NCBI GenBank assembly: GCA_964600965.1
Contig: CAZRLO010000063.1
Location: forward strand, 1 to 16,232
DNA length: 16,232 nt
DNA from: UBA5972 sp964600965
Lineage (GTDB): Bacteria; Pseudomonadota; Alphaproteobacteria; Rhodobacterales; Rhodobacteraceae
Direction: 5' to 3'
Part shown: positions 6,492 through 14,042 of the stretch, in pieces
How positions within the stretch are numbered: the stretch's first letter is position 1
Layout of the letters: every line of letters starts with the position of its first letter
Notes under the pieces: model-generated
Told to the model about the DNA's origin: nothing
Databases searched by the model: none
The model's input: the letters and a program-made list of their open reading frames with translations, nothing else
Translations under genes and position numbers: made by a program

Positions 6492-8084
6492 ATGTCCGAC
6501 CTGCGCGAAATTGCGATGAAGTCCAGGGCGTGGCCGTTCGAAGAGGCCCGCAAACTGCTGAAGCGCGTGGAAAAAGCTGCCCCGAAAAAGGGGTATGTGC
6601 TGTTTGAAACCGGCTATGGCCCGTCCGGTTTGCCGCATATCGGCACCTTTGGCGAGGTGGCGCGCACGACGATGGTGCGCCGCGCCTTCGAAACTCTCTG
6701 CGACATACCGACCAAGTTGATCTGTTTTTCCGACGACATGGATGGCCTGCGCAAGGTGCCGGGCAATGTTCCGAACCGCGATGCGATGGCCGCGGACCTG
6801 AACCTGCCGCTGACCCGCGTGCGCGATCCGTTTGGAACCCATGACAGTTTCGGTGCACACAATAACGCCCGCCTGAATGCGTTTCTGGATGATTTCGGTT
6901 TTGACTATGAATTCGCCAGTTCGACGGAATACTACAAATCCGGGCGATTTGACGAAATGCTGATCGTCGCGCTTCAGCGATACGAAAAAATCCTGGAAAT
7001 CATGCTGCCGACGCTCGGCCCCGAGCGGCGCGGGACATATTCACCGTTTTTGCCGGTTTCGCCCAAGACCGGCCATGTCCTTCAGGTGCCGACGCTGGAG
7101 CGGAACGTGGCGAAAGGCACGATTGTGTATCAGGAACCCGATGGCGAGCGTGTCGAAGTTCCGGTCACCGGCGGCCACGTGAAAATGCAATGGAAACCCG
7201 ACTGGGCCATGCGCTGGGCCGCTTTGGGCGTGGACTACGAAATGTCGGGCAAGGATCTGATCGACAGCGTCACCCAGGCATCGCGAATTTGCCGAGCGCT
7301 GGGATGTCCGCCGCCGGAAACACTGACTTACGAGCTGTTCAACGACGAGTCGGGACAGAAAATCAGCAAATCCAAGGGCAACGGGATTTCGATGGAGGAA
7401 TGGCTGACCTATGCCGCACCCGAAAGCCTGAGCCTGTTCATGTATCAGAAACCGAAATCCGCCAAGCGGCTGTTTTTCGACGTGATCCCCAAGACGGTCG
7501 ACGAATATCACCAGCATTTGCGCAGTTTTTCCGGGCAGGAAGACGACGCGCGTCTTGGAAATCCGGTCTGGCATATTCACAACGGCCAGCCGCCCGAATC
7601 CAATCTGGCGGTGCCTTTTGCGATGTTGCTCAATCTGGCGTCGGTGGCGTCCGCGCAGCAAAAAGAGCAGCTTTGGGGGTTTATCCGCCGTTATGCGCCG
7701 GAGACTTCGCCCGAAACCCATCCCGATCTGGACGCCGCCGCCGGATTTGCGGTGCGGTATTTCAACGACTTCGTGGCTCCGGCACGCGCCTTTCGCGCCC
7801 CAGATGACCGCGAGCACGCGGCACTTGCCGATCTGGCCCGACGGTTGCGGCTGTGGGAAGGTGAAACCGGGGCAGAAGCGCTGCAAACGCTTGTTTTCGC
7901 GGTCGGCAAGGACCACGGGTTTGAGCCATTGCGGGACTGGTTCAAGGCGATTTACGAGGTTCTGTTGGGGGCATCGCAGGGGCCGCGATTTGGTGGATTC
8001 ATTGCATTATACGGCATTGCCGAAACGATCGCTCTGATCGAAAAGGGGCTGTCGGGCGCACTTGTTGCAGCGGCCTCGTCATAA
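6492..8084 (+). CDS. lysK: Lysyl-tRNA synthetase, class I
   Basis: This enzyme charges tRNA(Lys) with lysine using ATP. It is the class I form, typical of archaea and many alphaproteobacteria and unrelated to the class II LysS of most other bacteria. The protein has 530 residues from the ATG at 6492. The class I signatures are HIGT (residues 49-52, the HIGH box) and KISKS (290-294, the KMSKS box). The ATG at 6492 gives MSDLREIA and has GGAA seven bases upstream; an in-frame ATG at 6480 would add four residues and cannot be excluded. Nothing suggests damage. It is probably transcribed alone from 6408-6436, with DUF4864 55 bases downstream. Confidence 0.96.
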   Translation: MSDLREIAMKSRAWPFEEARKLLKRVEKAAPKKGYVLFETGYGPSGLPHIGTFGEVARTTMVRRAFETLCDIPTKLICFSDDMDGLRKVPGNVPNRDAMAADLNLPLTRVRDPFGTHDSFGAHNNARLNAFLDDFGFDYEFASSTEYYKSGRFDEMLIVALQRYEKILEIMLPTLGPERRGTYSPFLPVSPKTGHVLQVPTLERNVAKGTIVYQEPDGERVEVPVTGGHVKMQWKPDWAMRWAALGVDYEMSGKDLIDSVTQASRICRALGCPPPETLTYELFNDESGQKISKSKGNGISMEEWLTYAAPESLSLFMYQKPKSAKRLFFDVIPKTVDEYHQHLRSFSGQEDDARLGNPVWHIHNGQPPESNLAVPFAMLLNLASVASAQQKEQLWGFIRRYAPETSPETHPDLDAAAGFAVRYFNDFVAPARAFRAPDDREHAALADLARRLRLWEGETGAEALQTLVFAVGKDHGFEPLRDWFKAIYEVLLGASQGPRFGGFIALYGIAETIALIEKGLSGALVAAASS

Positions 8085-8090
8085 AGTGAT

Positions 8091-8118
8091 TTGAACTGGC
8101 GGCCCGATTTCCTACCAT
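8091..8118 (+). promoter_or_regulatory. Putative promoter of the DUF4864 gene
   Basis: TTGAAC (8091-8096) is followed after 16 bases by TACCAT (8113-8118), directly after the lysK stop. The leader would be only about 15 nucleotides, just long enough to hold the AGGAGG ribosome-binding site. Confidence 0.42.
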
Positions 8119-8139
8119 AGAGGGCAGGAGGACGACGCC

Positions 8140-8547
8140 ATGAAATACTTGCTAGCCCTCGTTCTGGCCCTTGGCCTGACGGGACCGGTCCCGGCCCAGG
8201 AGCCGCGCAATCCCGACATCGAAGCCGTGATATCGGCGCAGATCGACGCCTTTCTCAAGGATGATTTTGTCACCGCTTTCACGTTCGCGTCGCCGATGAT
8301 CCGCGAAATGTTCGGCACCCCGGAACGGTTTGGGCAGATGGTGCGTAACGGCTATCCGATGGTGTGGCGCGCGTCGCGGGTCGAGTTTCTGGATCTCGCG
8401 GATTTCGGCGGTCAACCGGTACAGCGCGTGCTGCTTGAAGACGCTGGCGGGGCTTATTTCATCGCCGAATATGCGATGCACGCAACCAAGGACGGCTGGC
8501 AGATCAGCGGCGTGCGGATTTTGCCGGCGGACGAGATTTCGGCCTGA
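8140..8547 (+). CDS. DUF4864 domain-containing exported protein
   Basis: This 135-residue protein has a Sec signal peptide (residues 1-19, MKYLLALVLALGLTGPVPA, cleavage before QEP). The mature part begins with NPDIEAVISAQIDAFLKDD and continues with FTFASPMIREMFGTPERF and a C-terminal DGWQISGVRIL. This arrangement is the alphaproteobacterial DUF4864 family, an NTF2-like alpha+beta fold by its pattern. Function is unknown. The start is supported by a perfect AGGAGG eight bases before the ATG. It ends 7 bases before the stop of the convergent membrane protein gene, with no visible terminator between them. Confidence 0.85.
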   Translation: MKYLLALVLALGLTGPVPAQEPRNPDIEAVISAQIDAFLKDDFVTAFTFASPMIREMFGTPERFGQMVRNGYPMVWRASRVEFLDLADFGGQPVQRVLLEDAGGAYFIAEYAMHATKDGWQISGVRILPADEISA

Positions 8548-8554
8548 AGGCGCG

Positions 8555-8971
8555 TCAGCCGAAGTTGAGAATCGCCAGACCAACCGCACTGATCGACATC
8601 AATCCCATGATCATGCCCGCGCGTTTGGCGTAGGCCGGGTCCATCGGCGTACCGCCTTTGGCCGCCCGTACGCCGCGCCGGTTGAGATCGACGGAAAGCC
8701 CGGTCAACACGATGACGGCTGCGATTTTCGCCGTGAACAAGGCGCTGGCATCGCCGCCATAAAAGGCCTGCCACATCCAGAAACCGGTGATCCACAGCAA
8801 AACGATTGCCGCCAGCGCGATCTTGCTCAAAACACCCTGAGCCGAGCGCAGGGCACCCATGACCGGACCTTCGGCGGCGGCCGCGCGAATGCCCAGCACC
8901 ATGTTGGCGATGCCAATCCCGATCCCGGCCGCGAGGCTTAGAAAATGGACGAATTTCAACAGGGATAGCAT
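8555..8971 (-). CDS. Four-helix inner-membrane protein of unknown function
   Basis: This 138-residue protein has about four hydrophobic segments: residues 3-27, 48-70, 80-97 and 117-136. A short basic loop with LNRRGVRAAKGG lies between helices three and four. The ATG at 8971 is chosen because AGGAG lies six bases upstream; the frame stays open to 9307, but the extra sequence is not hydrophobic and overlaps the divergent promoter region. Small membrane proteins of this layout are common in alphaproteobacteria, and I cannot name the family with confidence. It converges with the DUF4864 gene and diverges from the beta-helix gene. Confidence 0.78.
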   Translation of the reverse strand: MLSLLKFVHFLSLAAGIGIGIANMVLGIRAAAAEGPVMGALRSAQGVLSKIALAAIVLLWITGFWMWQAFYGGDASALFTAKIAAVIVLTGLSVDLNRRGVRAAKGGTPMDPAYAKRAGMIMGLMSISAVGLAILNFG

Positions 8972-8999
8972 GTAGTTCTCCTGACCATGAACGGCCCGC

Positions 9000-9028
9000 A
9001 GGATCGTCATTCCAGGGCGACGTGTCAA
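9000..9028 (-). promoter_or_regulatory. Putative promoter of the four-helix membrane protein gene
   Basis: A perfect TTGACA (9023-9028, minus strand) is followed after 17 bases by GATCCT (9000-9005). The predicted start near 8993 gives a leader of about 22 nucleotides containing the AGGAG ribosome-binding site. Confidence 0.45.
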
Positions 9029-9047
9029 TCGTGCGATACCGTTCGCA

Positions 9048-9062
9048 TTAACCGCGAATTTA
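9048..9062. promoter_or_regulatory. Possible CtrA box
   Basis: TTAA, seven bases, TTTA lies in the divergent interval between the membrane protein and beta-helix genes. It differs by one base from the alphaproteobacterial CtrA consensus TTAA-N7-TTAA. A further TTAA follows at 9073-9076. One mismatch in a short motif is weak evidence. Confidence 0.25.
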
Positions 9063-9206
9063 CCGGTTTTTGTTAAGGGACCGGCAACCGGTCGGGCGGA
9101 CCGGATTTCCAACACGAGATTATTTGATGCCGAAGACCGGCTTTCGCGGTCTGCAAGGCGCGGCCTTGGGTCGTTTATCTGTTTGAACCAAAGAAGGAAA
9201 TTGTTG

Positions 9207-11501
9207 ATGAACAAGGTTATTACCGACGGCGTAACCCTGATGCCGCCTGCTTTCGGCGACGGGCTGACAGTGTGGTCAAACCAGGACGGCACCCCGGGTT
9301 CGACCACCTACGACGGTTCGGCGAACGCGGTCATTGTTCCGGCGGATGCCGATTTCGGCAATTGCCTAGAATTGCTGAAGGATGCCGCCACCCAGAAGGT
9401 CCGGCATATGGGACAAACACCGATCCTGCCCGGATGCTATCTGAAAGTTACCGCGCGACTGAAAGCGATCAGCGGCAATTTGCCATCGGTGCGCATTGCG
9501 GCCTGGGCGGGCGACGCCTTTGGCACCCATGTTGCCGGACTGGTCGAGACCGGGACCTCGGTGGCGCTGACCGCATATGGCGAAGTGGTTGAAGTCTGGG
9601 CCATCATCGGTGCCGGCCAGCGCACCGGCGTTGATATGGTGTGGGGGACGGTCCCGACCTATGGCCATTTCGGTCTTGATCTGACGGGGGCCAACGGTGG
9701 CGTCGTGCGCATCGACGATATTCGCATCGAAGATGCCACCGACGTCTTTCACCGTAAACTGATGGATTGGGTCGACGTGCGGGATTTCGGTGCAACCGGT
9801 GACGGCGTGACGGATGACAGCGCCGCGTTCGACGCCGCCGACGCCGCCGCCGCCGGGCGTACGGTCCTGGTGTCTGAGGGTACCTATCATCTGGCCGCCA
9901 GCGTTACGTTCGGGTCGCGCGTCCGGTTCGCCGGTACGGTTACCATGCCCGCCGACAAGCGCCTGTCGCTCAACCGCAATTTTGATCTGCCGACCTATGT
10001 CGAAGCCTTCGGTGACGAGGAACTTGCCCTGAAAAAGGCCTTGCAGGCATTGTTCAATTTTTCCGACCACGAAAGCCTGGATATGGGCGGGCGGCGGGTA
10101 AAACTGACCGCGCCTCTGGACGTTCACGCGGCCGTCGGCAATCTGGACACCTTTGCCAATCGCCGGGTGTTGCGCAACGGCCAGGTAGAGCCCGACAGCA
10201 GCATCAATTGGGACTCCGAGACCTTCAGTTCACTTGCGGACTATTCGGCGGCCTCACCGAATGTCTTGAGCAATGTCGCGAATGTGTCGCAAATCCCGCC
10301 CGGTTCGCTGGTTACCGGAACCGGGGTCGGGCGCGAGGTTTACGTGCGCTCGACCAATGTGGCGGCTGGCACGATCACGCTGAGCCAGCCGCTTTATGCC
10401 GCCCCGGTGCAGCAGAATTACACGTTCACGCGGTTCAAATACCTGCTCGATTTCGGGGGCTTCGTTTCCTTGCAGCGCTTCGTGATCGAGGATTTGGAGT
10501 TTCTGTGCGAGGGGACCTGTAGCGGGCTGATGTTGCCCGAGGCAGGTTTGATCTTTCAGATCAAGGATTGTTTTTTCACCAAACCCAAGGATCGTGGCAT
10601 CACCTCGGTCGGGACGGCCTGTTCGGGGATGCAACTGGACCGCAATCAGTTCCTGTCAAACGAACAGGCACTGGATGCGCAAAACCGGGTCACCATCGCG
10701 TTCAACACCAATGCGAACGACGCAAAGATCCGCAATAACCGGGCAGTTCGTTTCCGGCATTTCGGTATCGTCGGTGGTACCGGGCATCTGATCGAAGGCA
10801 ACCATTTCTTTCAGGGCGACAATGCCACCGCCGGGCAGCGAACGGCAGGCATCGTTCTGACGTCAAGCAACTGCAAGATCGTGGTCAGCGGCAACTACAT
10901 CGACAATGCTTCGATCGATTGGGCCAATGAACACGATGCCACGCCCGACGGGGCCGGCACGTTTTCGTTTGGCGGGCTGACCATCGTCGGGAATATCTTC
11001 ATGTCCGGCGGCTCGGCCTCGTGGTTCGAGTTCATTCGCATCAAGCCGCACGGTACCGGGCATACCATCAACGGGCTGAACGTTTCGGGCAACATATTCA
11101 AACATGTCGGCGGCGGTTCGCTGGTGCGGGTCGAGGGTGTCGATACCTCCATTGCTGCGCTGGACACCAATACTTTCCGCAACGTGATCTGGCAGGGCAA
11201 CACCTACAACGCGGTGGACGACAGGACGTATAATCCGGTGACGGTGACGATGCAGGAAATCGTGGCGACCGACGTCTGGAACACGGACTTCGCGCGCTTC
11301 CTGCCGTTTGGCGGGCGTGTCCGCCGGGTGATCGCGGCCTTGCCCGAGGGGCAGATCAAAGGCGCGGGCGGCACTGGAGTTTTCACTATGCCCTACGCGC
11401 AATCCAATCAGGGGACGACGGGTTCGGGGGTCAACCTGCGCTGGTCCGAACCGGTGACGGGCAAGGTGCGCACGACCGTCCGGGTGGACAATCCGACCTG
11501 A
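9207..11501 (+). CDS. Pectate-lyase-like right-handed beta-helix protein, tail-spike-like
   Basis: This 764-residue protein begins with a domain of about 180 residues, carbohydrate-binding-like by its pattern (beta-rich, ending GGVVRIDDIRIED). Next comes VDVRDFGATGDGVTDDSAAF at residues 189-208, the start signature of the pectate lyase superfamily/GH28-related fold also found in phage tail spikes. Residues about 475-670 show a regular ladder of short turns with Asn (DRNQF, RNNRA, EGNHF, SGNYI, VGNIF, SGNIF, QGNTY), typical of parallel beta-helix coils. The C-terminal 80 residues form a separate end domain. There is no signal peptide. The ATG at 9207 has AAGGAA seven bases upstream. I recall similar proteins in Rhodobacterales genomes annotated as GH28-related. 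No phage structural gene is nearby. Binding or cutting of a surface polysaccharide is the likeliest role; catalytic activity cannot be shown here. Confidence 0.85.
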   Translation: MNKVITDGVTLMPPAFGDGLTVWSNQDGTPGSTTYDGSANAVIVPADADFGNCLELLKDAATQKVRHMGQTPILPGCYLKVTARLKAISGNLPSVRIAAWAGDAFGTHVAGLVETGTSVALTAYGEVVEVWAIIGAGQRTGVDMVWGTVPTYGHFGLDLTGANGGVVRIDDIRIEDATDVFHRKLMDWVDVRDFGATGDGVTDDSAAFDAADAAAAGRTVLVSEGTYHLAASVTFGSRVRFAGTVTMPADKRLSLNRNFDLPTYVEAFGDEELALKKALQALFNFSDHESLDMGGRRVKLTAPLDVHAAVGNLDTFANRRVLRNGQVEPDSSINWDSETFSSLADYSAASPNVLSNVANVSQIPPGSLVTGTGVGREVYVRSTNVAAGTITLSQPLYAAPVQQNYTFTRFKYLLDFGGFVSLQRFVIEDLEFLCEGTCSGLMLPEAGLIFQIKDCFFTKPKDRGITSVGTACSGMQLDRNQFLSNEQALDAQNRVTIAFNTNANDAKIRNNRAVRFRHFGIVGGTGHLIEGNHFFQGDNATAGQRTAGIVLTSSNCKIVVSGNYIDNASIDWANEHDATPDGAGTFSFGGLTIVGNIFMSGGSASWFEFIRIKPHGTGHTINGLNVSGNIFKHVGGGSLVRVEGVDTSIAALDTNTFRNVIWQGNTYNAVDDRTYNPVTVTMQEIVATDVWNTDFARFLPFGGRVRRVIAALPEGQIKGAGGTGVFTMPYAQSNQGTTGSGVNLRWSEPVTGKVRTTVRVDNPT

Positions 11502-11527
11502 CCCGGCGTCGGCATACCTCAAATTCA

Positions 11528-11558
11528 GGCGTGCCCTTGTCGGGCGCGCCTTTTTTTT
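11528..11558 (+). terminator. Rho-independent terminator of the beta-helix gene
   Basis: A 9-bp stem (GGCGTGCCC at 11528-11536 with GGGCGCGCC at 11542-11550, one G-U pair, five-base loop) is followed by eight T (11551-11558). It lies 26 bases after the beta-helix stop codon and isolates that gene from the TIM-barrel gene downstream. Confidence 0.92.
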
Positions 11559-11622
11559 CGGACACCCTTGCCCGCAGCGCGCCGTTTGCGCAAACTTCGC
11601 GTCGGTTCAGATGGGGGCAGTC

Positions 11623-12438
11623 ATGGAATATCAACAACCTCGCGTTGGCGCCGCGATCAGCCTGCTGGATTTGCCCCGCCTGAAACCCTGGCTGCTGGAG
11701 GGAATGCGAGATCTTGAGTTGCAGGATTTCTGCTTTGCCAGCATTCTTGACGGCGATTGGCAGGGATTGGCGGCGCAAGCGAAAAGAATGCTGGACGGAT
11801 TCGCGGGGCGGCTGGGCATTCACGGGCCCTTTCGGGGATTTGAGATGGATGCTCGCGACCCGGATATTCAGGCCGTTGTCGCGCGGCGCATGGATCAGAC
11901 GGTGGATGTCGCGGTTGCCTTGGACGCGCGGCAGATCGTGATCCACTCGCCCTATCGGACCTGGGACTTCCACAATATCGACCTGCGGCCCCGCGCACGG
12001 GATCAGAAGATCGAAGCGGCGCATGGCTGTCTTGCGGCGGCGGTCAAACGTGCCGAAACGGCGGGAGTGGCGTTCGTGATTGAAAATATCGCGGATATCG
12101 ATCCCAATGACCGGCTGGTTCTGGCGCAGAGTTTCGGTTCAGAGGCGGTCAAATTATCGGTGGATACGGGACACGCCCACTTTGCCCACACGATGTTGGG
12201 CGCACCTCCGGCAACGGATTTCATCCGTAGCGCCGGGCGGTTTCTGGGGCATGTTCACCTGCAGGATTGCGACGGCCGTGCCGACCGGCACTGGGCGATC
12301 GGCGCCGGCAATATCGACTGGGCGGGGATATTCCAGGCGCTTGACGAAACCCGCGCCAACCCGCATCTGGTGCTGGAACTGAACGACAGCGGCGATATCC
12401 CGGCGTCGATGGCGGCACTGAAAGGGCTGGCGGTTTGA
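11623..12438 (+). CDS. Sugar phosphate isomerase/epimerase-like TIM-barrel protein
   Basis: This 271-residue protein has the AP-endonuclease-family-2/xylose-isomerase-like TIM-barrel layout. Strand-end motifs follow in order: HGPF near residue 67, IHSPY near 107, VIENIAD near 152, DTGHAHFAH near 182, GHVHLQDCDG near 209 and VLELND near 251. The repeated His, Glu and Asp residues at strand ends are those that bind a divalent metal in this superfamily. Substrate cannot be read from sequence; sugar or polyol isomerisation and epimerisation are the usual activities. The ATG at 11623 is preferred because GGGGGC lies just upstream, while the in-frame ATG at 11611 has no ribosome-binding site. It stands alone after the strong terminator at 11528-11558, with no sugar transporter or kinase beside it. 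Confidence 0.85.
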   Translation: MEYQQPRVGAAISLLDLPRLKPWLLEGMRDLELQDFCFASILDGDWQGLAAQAKRMLDGFAGRLGIHGPFRGFEMDARDPDIQAVVARRMDQTVDVAVALDARQIVIHSPYRTWDFHNIDLRPRARDQKIEAAHGCLAAAVKRAETAGVAFVIENIADIDPNDRLVLAQSFGSEAVKLSVDTGHAHFAHTMLGAPPATDFIRSAGRFLGHVHLQDCDGRADRHWAIGAGNIDWAGIFQALDETRANPHLVLELNDSGDIPASMAALKGLAV

Positions 12439-12654
12439 CATCTTTGCCAAGGGAGCCATCATCCGCGCGCCTTCAAACAGCATCGGGAACAGGCATCCGC
12501 TGAAGAATGGATCGCAGCGTCACGAAACGGCGCCGGATTGGGGATCAACGCGTTTTGGGGTTGTGCATATCCGCCATCGGTCACACCGATCCGCTTTTCA
12601 GCCGTCATCCCAAGCCATATGACTCATCCGGATGGGGTGTCACGAACAGTCTGG

Positions 12655-12984
12655 TCAGTTCAGAACATTCGCGTTGCAAACCACTTCGCTGCTGTCGGCC
12701 AGTTCGACATAGACCACACGCCGGTCGGAATTGAACACGAGCTCGGTATTCGCGGTGTTTCCGACAATCCGACCGCGCGTGGTGATCTGGTTCACCCGCC
12801 ACGTATCCAAAACGGCCGTTTGCAGATTATTCAGGTAAACGTGCCCACCGCGCGGCCCGGTGCTGTCTTCGTAGAGCACGAAATGCAGCGTGGTGTTGGT
12901 GTCGGTGCAGACGAAAACCTCGTCGGCAAGCGCGGGCGTGGCGAGCATGGCAATACCGGCCAATGCGGAAAGGATCGGTTTCAT
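12655..12984 (-). CDS. Small secreted protein of unknown function, two cysteines in mature part
   Basis: I do not recognise this 109-residue protein. Residues 1-20 (MKPILSALAGIAMLATPALA) form a clear Sec signal peptide with an ALA cleavage site before DEVFVC. The mature domain of 89 residues is beta-rich with a Cys near each end (VFVCTD and SEVVCNANVLN), probably joined by one disulphide. The start is supported by AAAGGAAC eight bases upstream. It lies 23 bases after the stop of the 143-residue secreted protein on the same strand and is probably co-transcribed with it. It should be periplasmic or secreted. Confidence 0.78.
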   Translation of the reverse strand: MKPILSALAGIAMLATPALADEVFVCTDTNTTLHFVLYEDSTGPRGGHVYLNNLQTAVLDTWRVNQITTRGRIVGNTANTELVFNSDRRVVYVELADSSEVVCNANVLN

Positions 12985-13007
12985 GACAAGTTCCTTTGTT
13001 GAGGCGA

Positions 13008-13439
13008 TTATTGGACAGAGACGACGCGCATGAAACCGGCGCCGTCGTTATAGACGTTCACGGTGAAATCACCGCCGGATTCGATCATGCGGTAGATATG
13101 CATCAGGTTCTGGTCGACCGAATTGAACGAGCACGCAGTGCCCTGACAGAACATGAAAATCTGACCTGAGCTTTCATAAAGGATGAGGTCGGGCTCGTTG
13201 TCGTCAACCCCCCGATCCTCCCATGCGCAATAGCCAACGCCGATTCCGTAAAGCGCAGCGCCGTTCTGACGCAGAAAGCGGATGTTCAGGCTGACGGTGC
13301 TGGCGCCGGGATTGGCGATGACCGTCGTTTCCATCCCGCCGCCGCCACGGCAGACCAGCGGATAGGCTTGCTGGGCATGGGATGAAACGGGCAACAGCGT
13401 GACAAGAAGGGCGAGGGATTTCAGGGTTTTGTGCAGCAT
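13008..13439 (-). CDS. Secreted protein of unknown function with CRGGGGM and CAWEDRG motifs
   Basis: This 143-residue protein starts at the ATG at 13439, which has a perfect GGAGG seven bases upstream; the open frame continues to 13793 without support. Residues 1-20 form a Sec signal peptide ending SSHA before QQAYPL. The mature part begins LVCRGGGGM and contains GIGVGYCAWEDRGVDDNEPD near its middle. A combination of CxGGG followed later by G-x-CAW-x-DR and EP is one I recall from uncharacterised exported bacterial proteins, but I cannot name a function. Four cysteines in the mature part suggest disulphides. It is the first gene of a two-gene unit with the 109-residue protein and diverges from the 117-residue protein at 13630. 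Confidence 0.8.
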   Translation of the reverse strand: MLHKTLKSLALLVTLLPVSSHAQQAYPLVCRGGGGMETTVIANPGASTVSLNIRFLRQNGAALYGIGVGYCAWEDRGVDDNEPDLILYESSGQIFMFCQGTACSFNSVDQNLMHIYRMIESGGDFTVNVYNDGAGFMRVVSVQ

Positions 13440-13505
13440 GGCAGGCCTCCGGTTATGCCCACGGTAACCATTTCGCGCGCTTGGGGCAAATCGGGCGGAG
13501 ATCGT

Positions 13506-13515
13506 GGGGGGGGGG
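13506..13515 (+). repeat. Run of ten G in the divergent intergenic region
   Basis: Ten consecutive G lie about 70 bases upstream of the 143-residue protein start and 115 bases upstream of the 117-residue protein start. Such tracts can change length by slipped-strand mispairing and are also prone to sequencing error. It is the only homopolymer of this length I noticed in the window. Confidence 0.9.
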
Positions 13516-13582
13516 ACCGATGGCCACCCGTTACTTTTGCGAGAGCTTCCCGGGTCGCGGCAGCCTGTGGTTGCGTGAAAGG

Positions 13583-13592
13583 CCGATATCGG
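13583..13592. promoter_or_regulatory. Palindrome CCGATATCGG upstream of the 117-residue protein gene
   Basis: A perfect 10-bp inverted repeat lies 37 bases before the start codon at 13630, in the divergent interval that also holds the G10 run. Its position suits a regulator site, but a palindrome this short can occur by chance. Confidence 0.25.
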
Positions 13593-13629
13593 GCATCTTG
13601 ATGGATATTTTCGGAGAGTTGGAGAGGAT

Positions 13630-13983
13630 ATGCGGAATTGGAACTCTTTGGCGGTCGCTGTCTTTCTGGTGTCATTTCCGGGTGCAGCGCTGGCCGATGA
13701 CGATTGTTCGGACGGCGAATGCGATGTGGATTGCACCAGCATCGTGATCAACGTCATCAACGAATCGGATGGCCGGGTGCCGGACTCTCTCAAGGGCTAT
13801 TTGAGAATTGATGTACGCGGGGCTGACCTGATCGGTCGCAACTATACTTACGGCAAGGAAATCTGGGTTTGCTTGCAGGAAAATCTCGATATCCGCATGT
13901 TGATCGCCGGGCAGAACATCGCGCTTGAATATAGGGGAAAATTGAGTGGCGACACGGTATTCACCTATACGCTCAAACCGTGA
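13630..13983 (+). CDS. Small secreted protein of unknown function with an acidic Cys-rich N-terminus
   Basis: This 117-residue protein has a Sec signal peptide (residues 1-22, ending GAALA before DDDCSD). The mature part opens with an acidic Cys-rich stretch (C-SDGE-C-DVD-C: three cysteines in nine residues) and has a fourth in IWVCLQEN. A beta-rich body follows with NVINESDGRVPDSLKGYL and ends ALEYRGKLSGDTVFTYTLKP. I do not recognise the family. GGAG lies a few bases before the ATG at 13630. It is transcribed away from the 143-residue protein and towards the 138-residue protein at 14043-14459. A 10-bp palindrome CCGATATCGG at 13583-13592 lies upstream and could be an operator. Confidence 0.72.
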   Translation: MRNWNSLAVAVFLVSFPGAALADDDCSDGECDVDCTSIVINVINESDGRVPDSLKGYLRIDVRGADLIGRNYTYGKEIWVCLQENLDIRMLIAGQNIALEYRGKLSGDTVFTYTLKP

Positions 13984-14042
13984 ATGGCGGCGGACAGGCG
14001 GTCGCTCCGGCGATTGGCGGAATTGGCGTTTTGAATGCCGCG

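Noticed and set aside
7041..7916. Minus-strand open frame of 291 codons inside lysK
   Set aside because: It is fully antisense to the conserved lysK coding sequence, has no ribosome-binding site or recognisable domain, and mirrors codon structure of the real gene.
8972..9307. N-terminal extension of the four-helix membrane protein to 9307
   Set aside because: It would overlap the divergent beta-helix gene and its promoter region; the ATG at 8971 has AGGAG and starts directly at the first membrane helix.
12576..12599. Hairpin ATCGGT-CAC-ACCGAT followed by CCGCTTTT as a terminator of the TIM-barrel gene
   Set aside because: Only a 6-bp stem with a three-base loop and four T three bases away, about 140 bases after the stop; too weak to call.
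12538..13002. Plus-strand open frame of 154 codons
   Set aside because: It covers the 109-residue secreted protein in antisense; the minus-strand gene has a signal peptide and good ribosome-binding site, while this frame has neither. The 216 bases 12439-12654 hold no supported gene.
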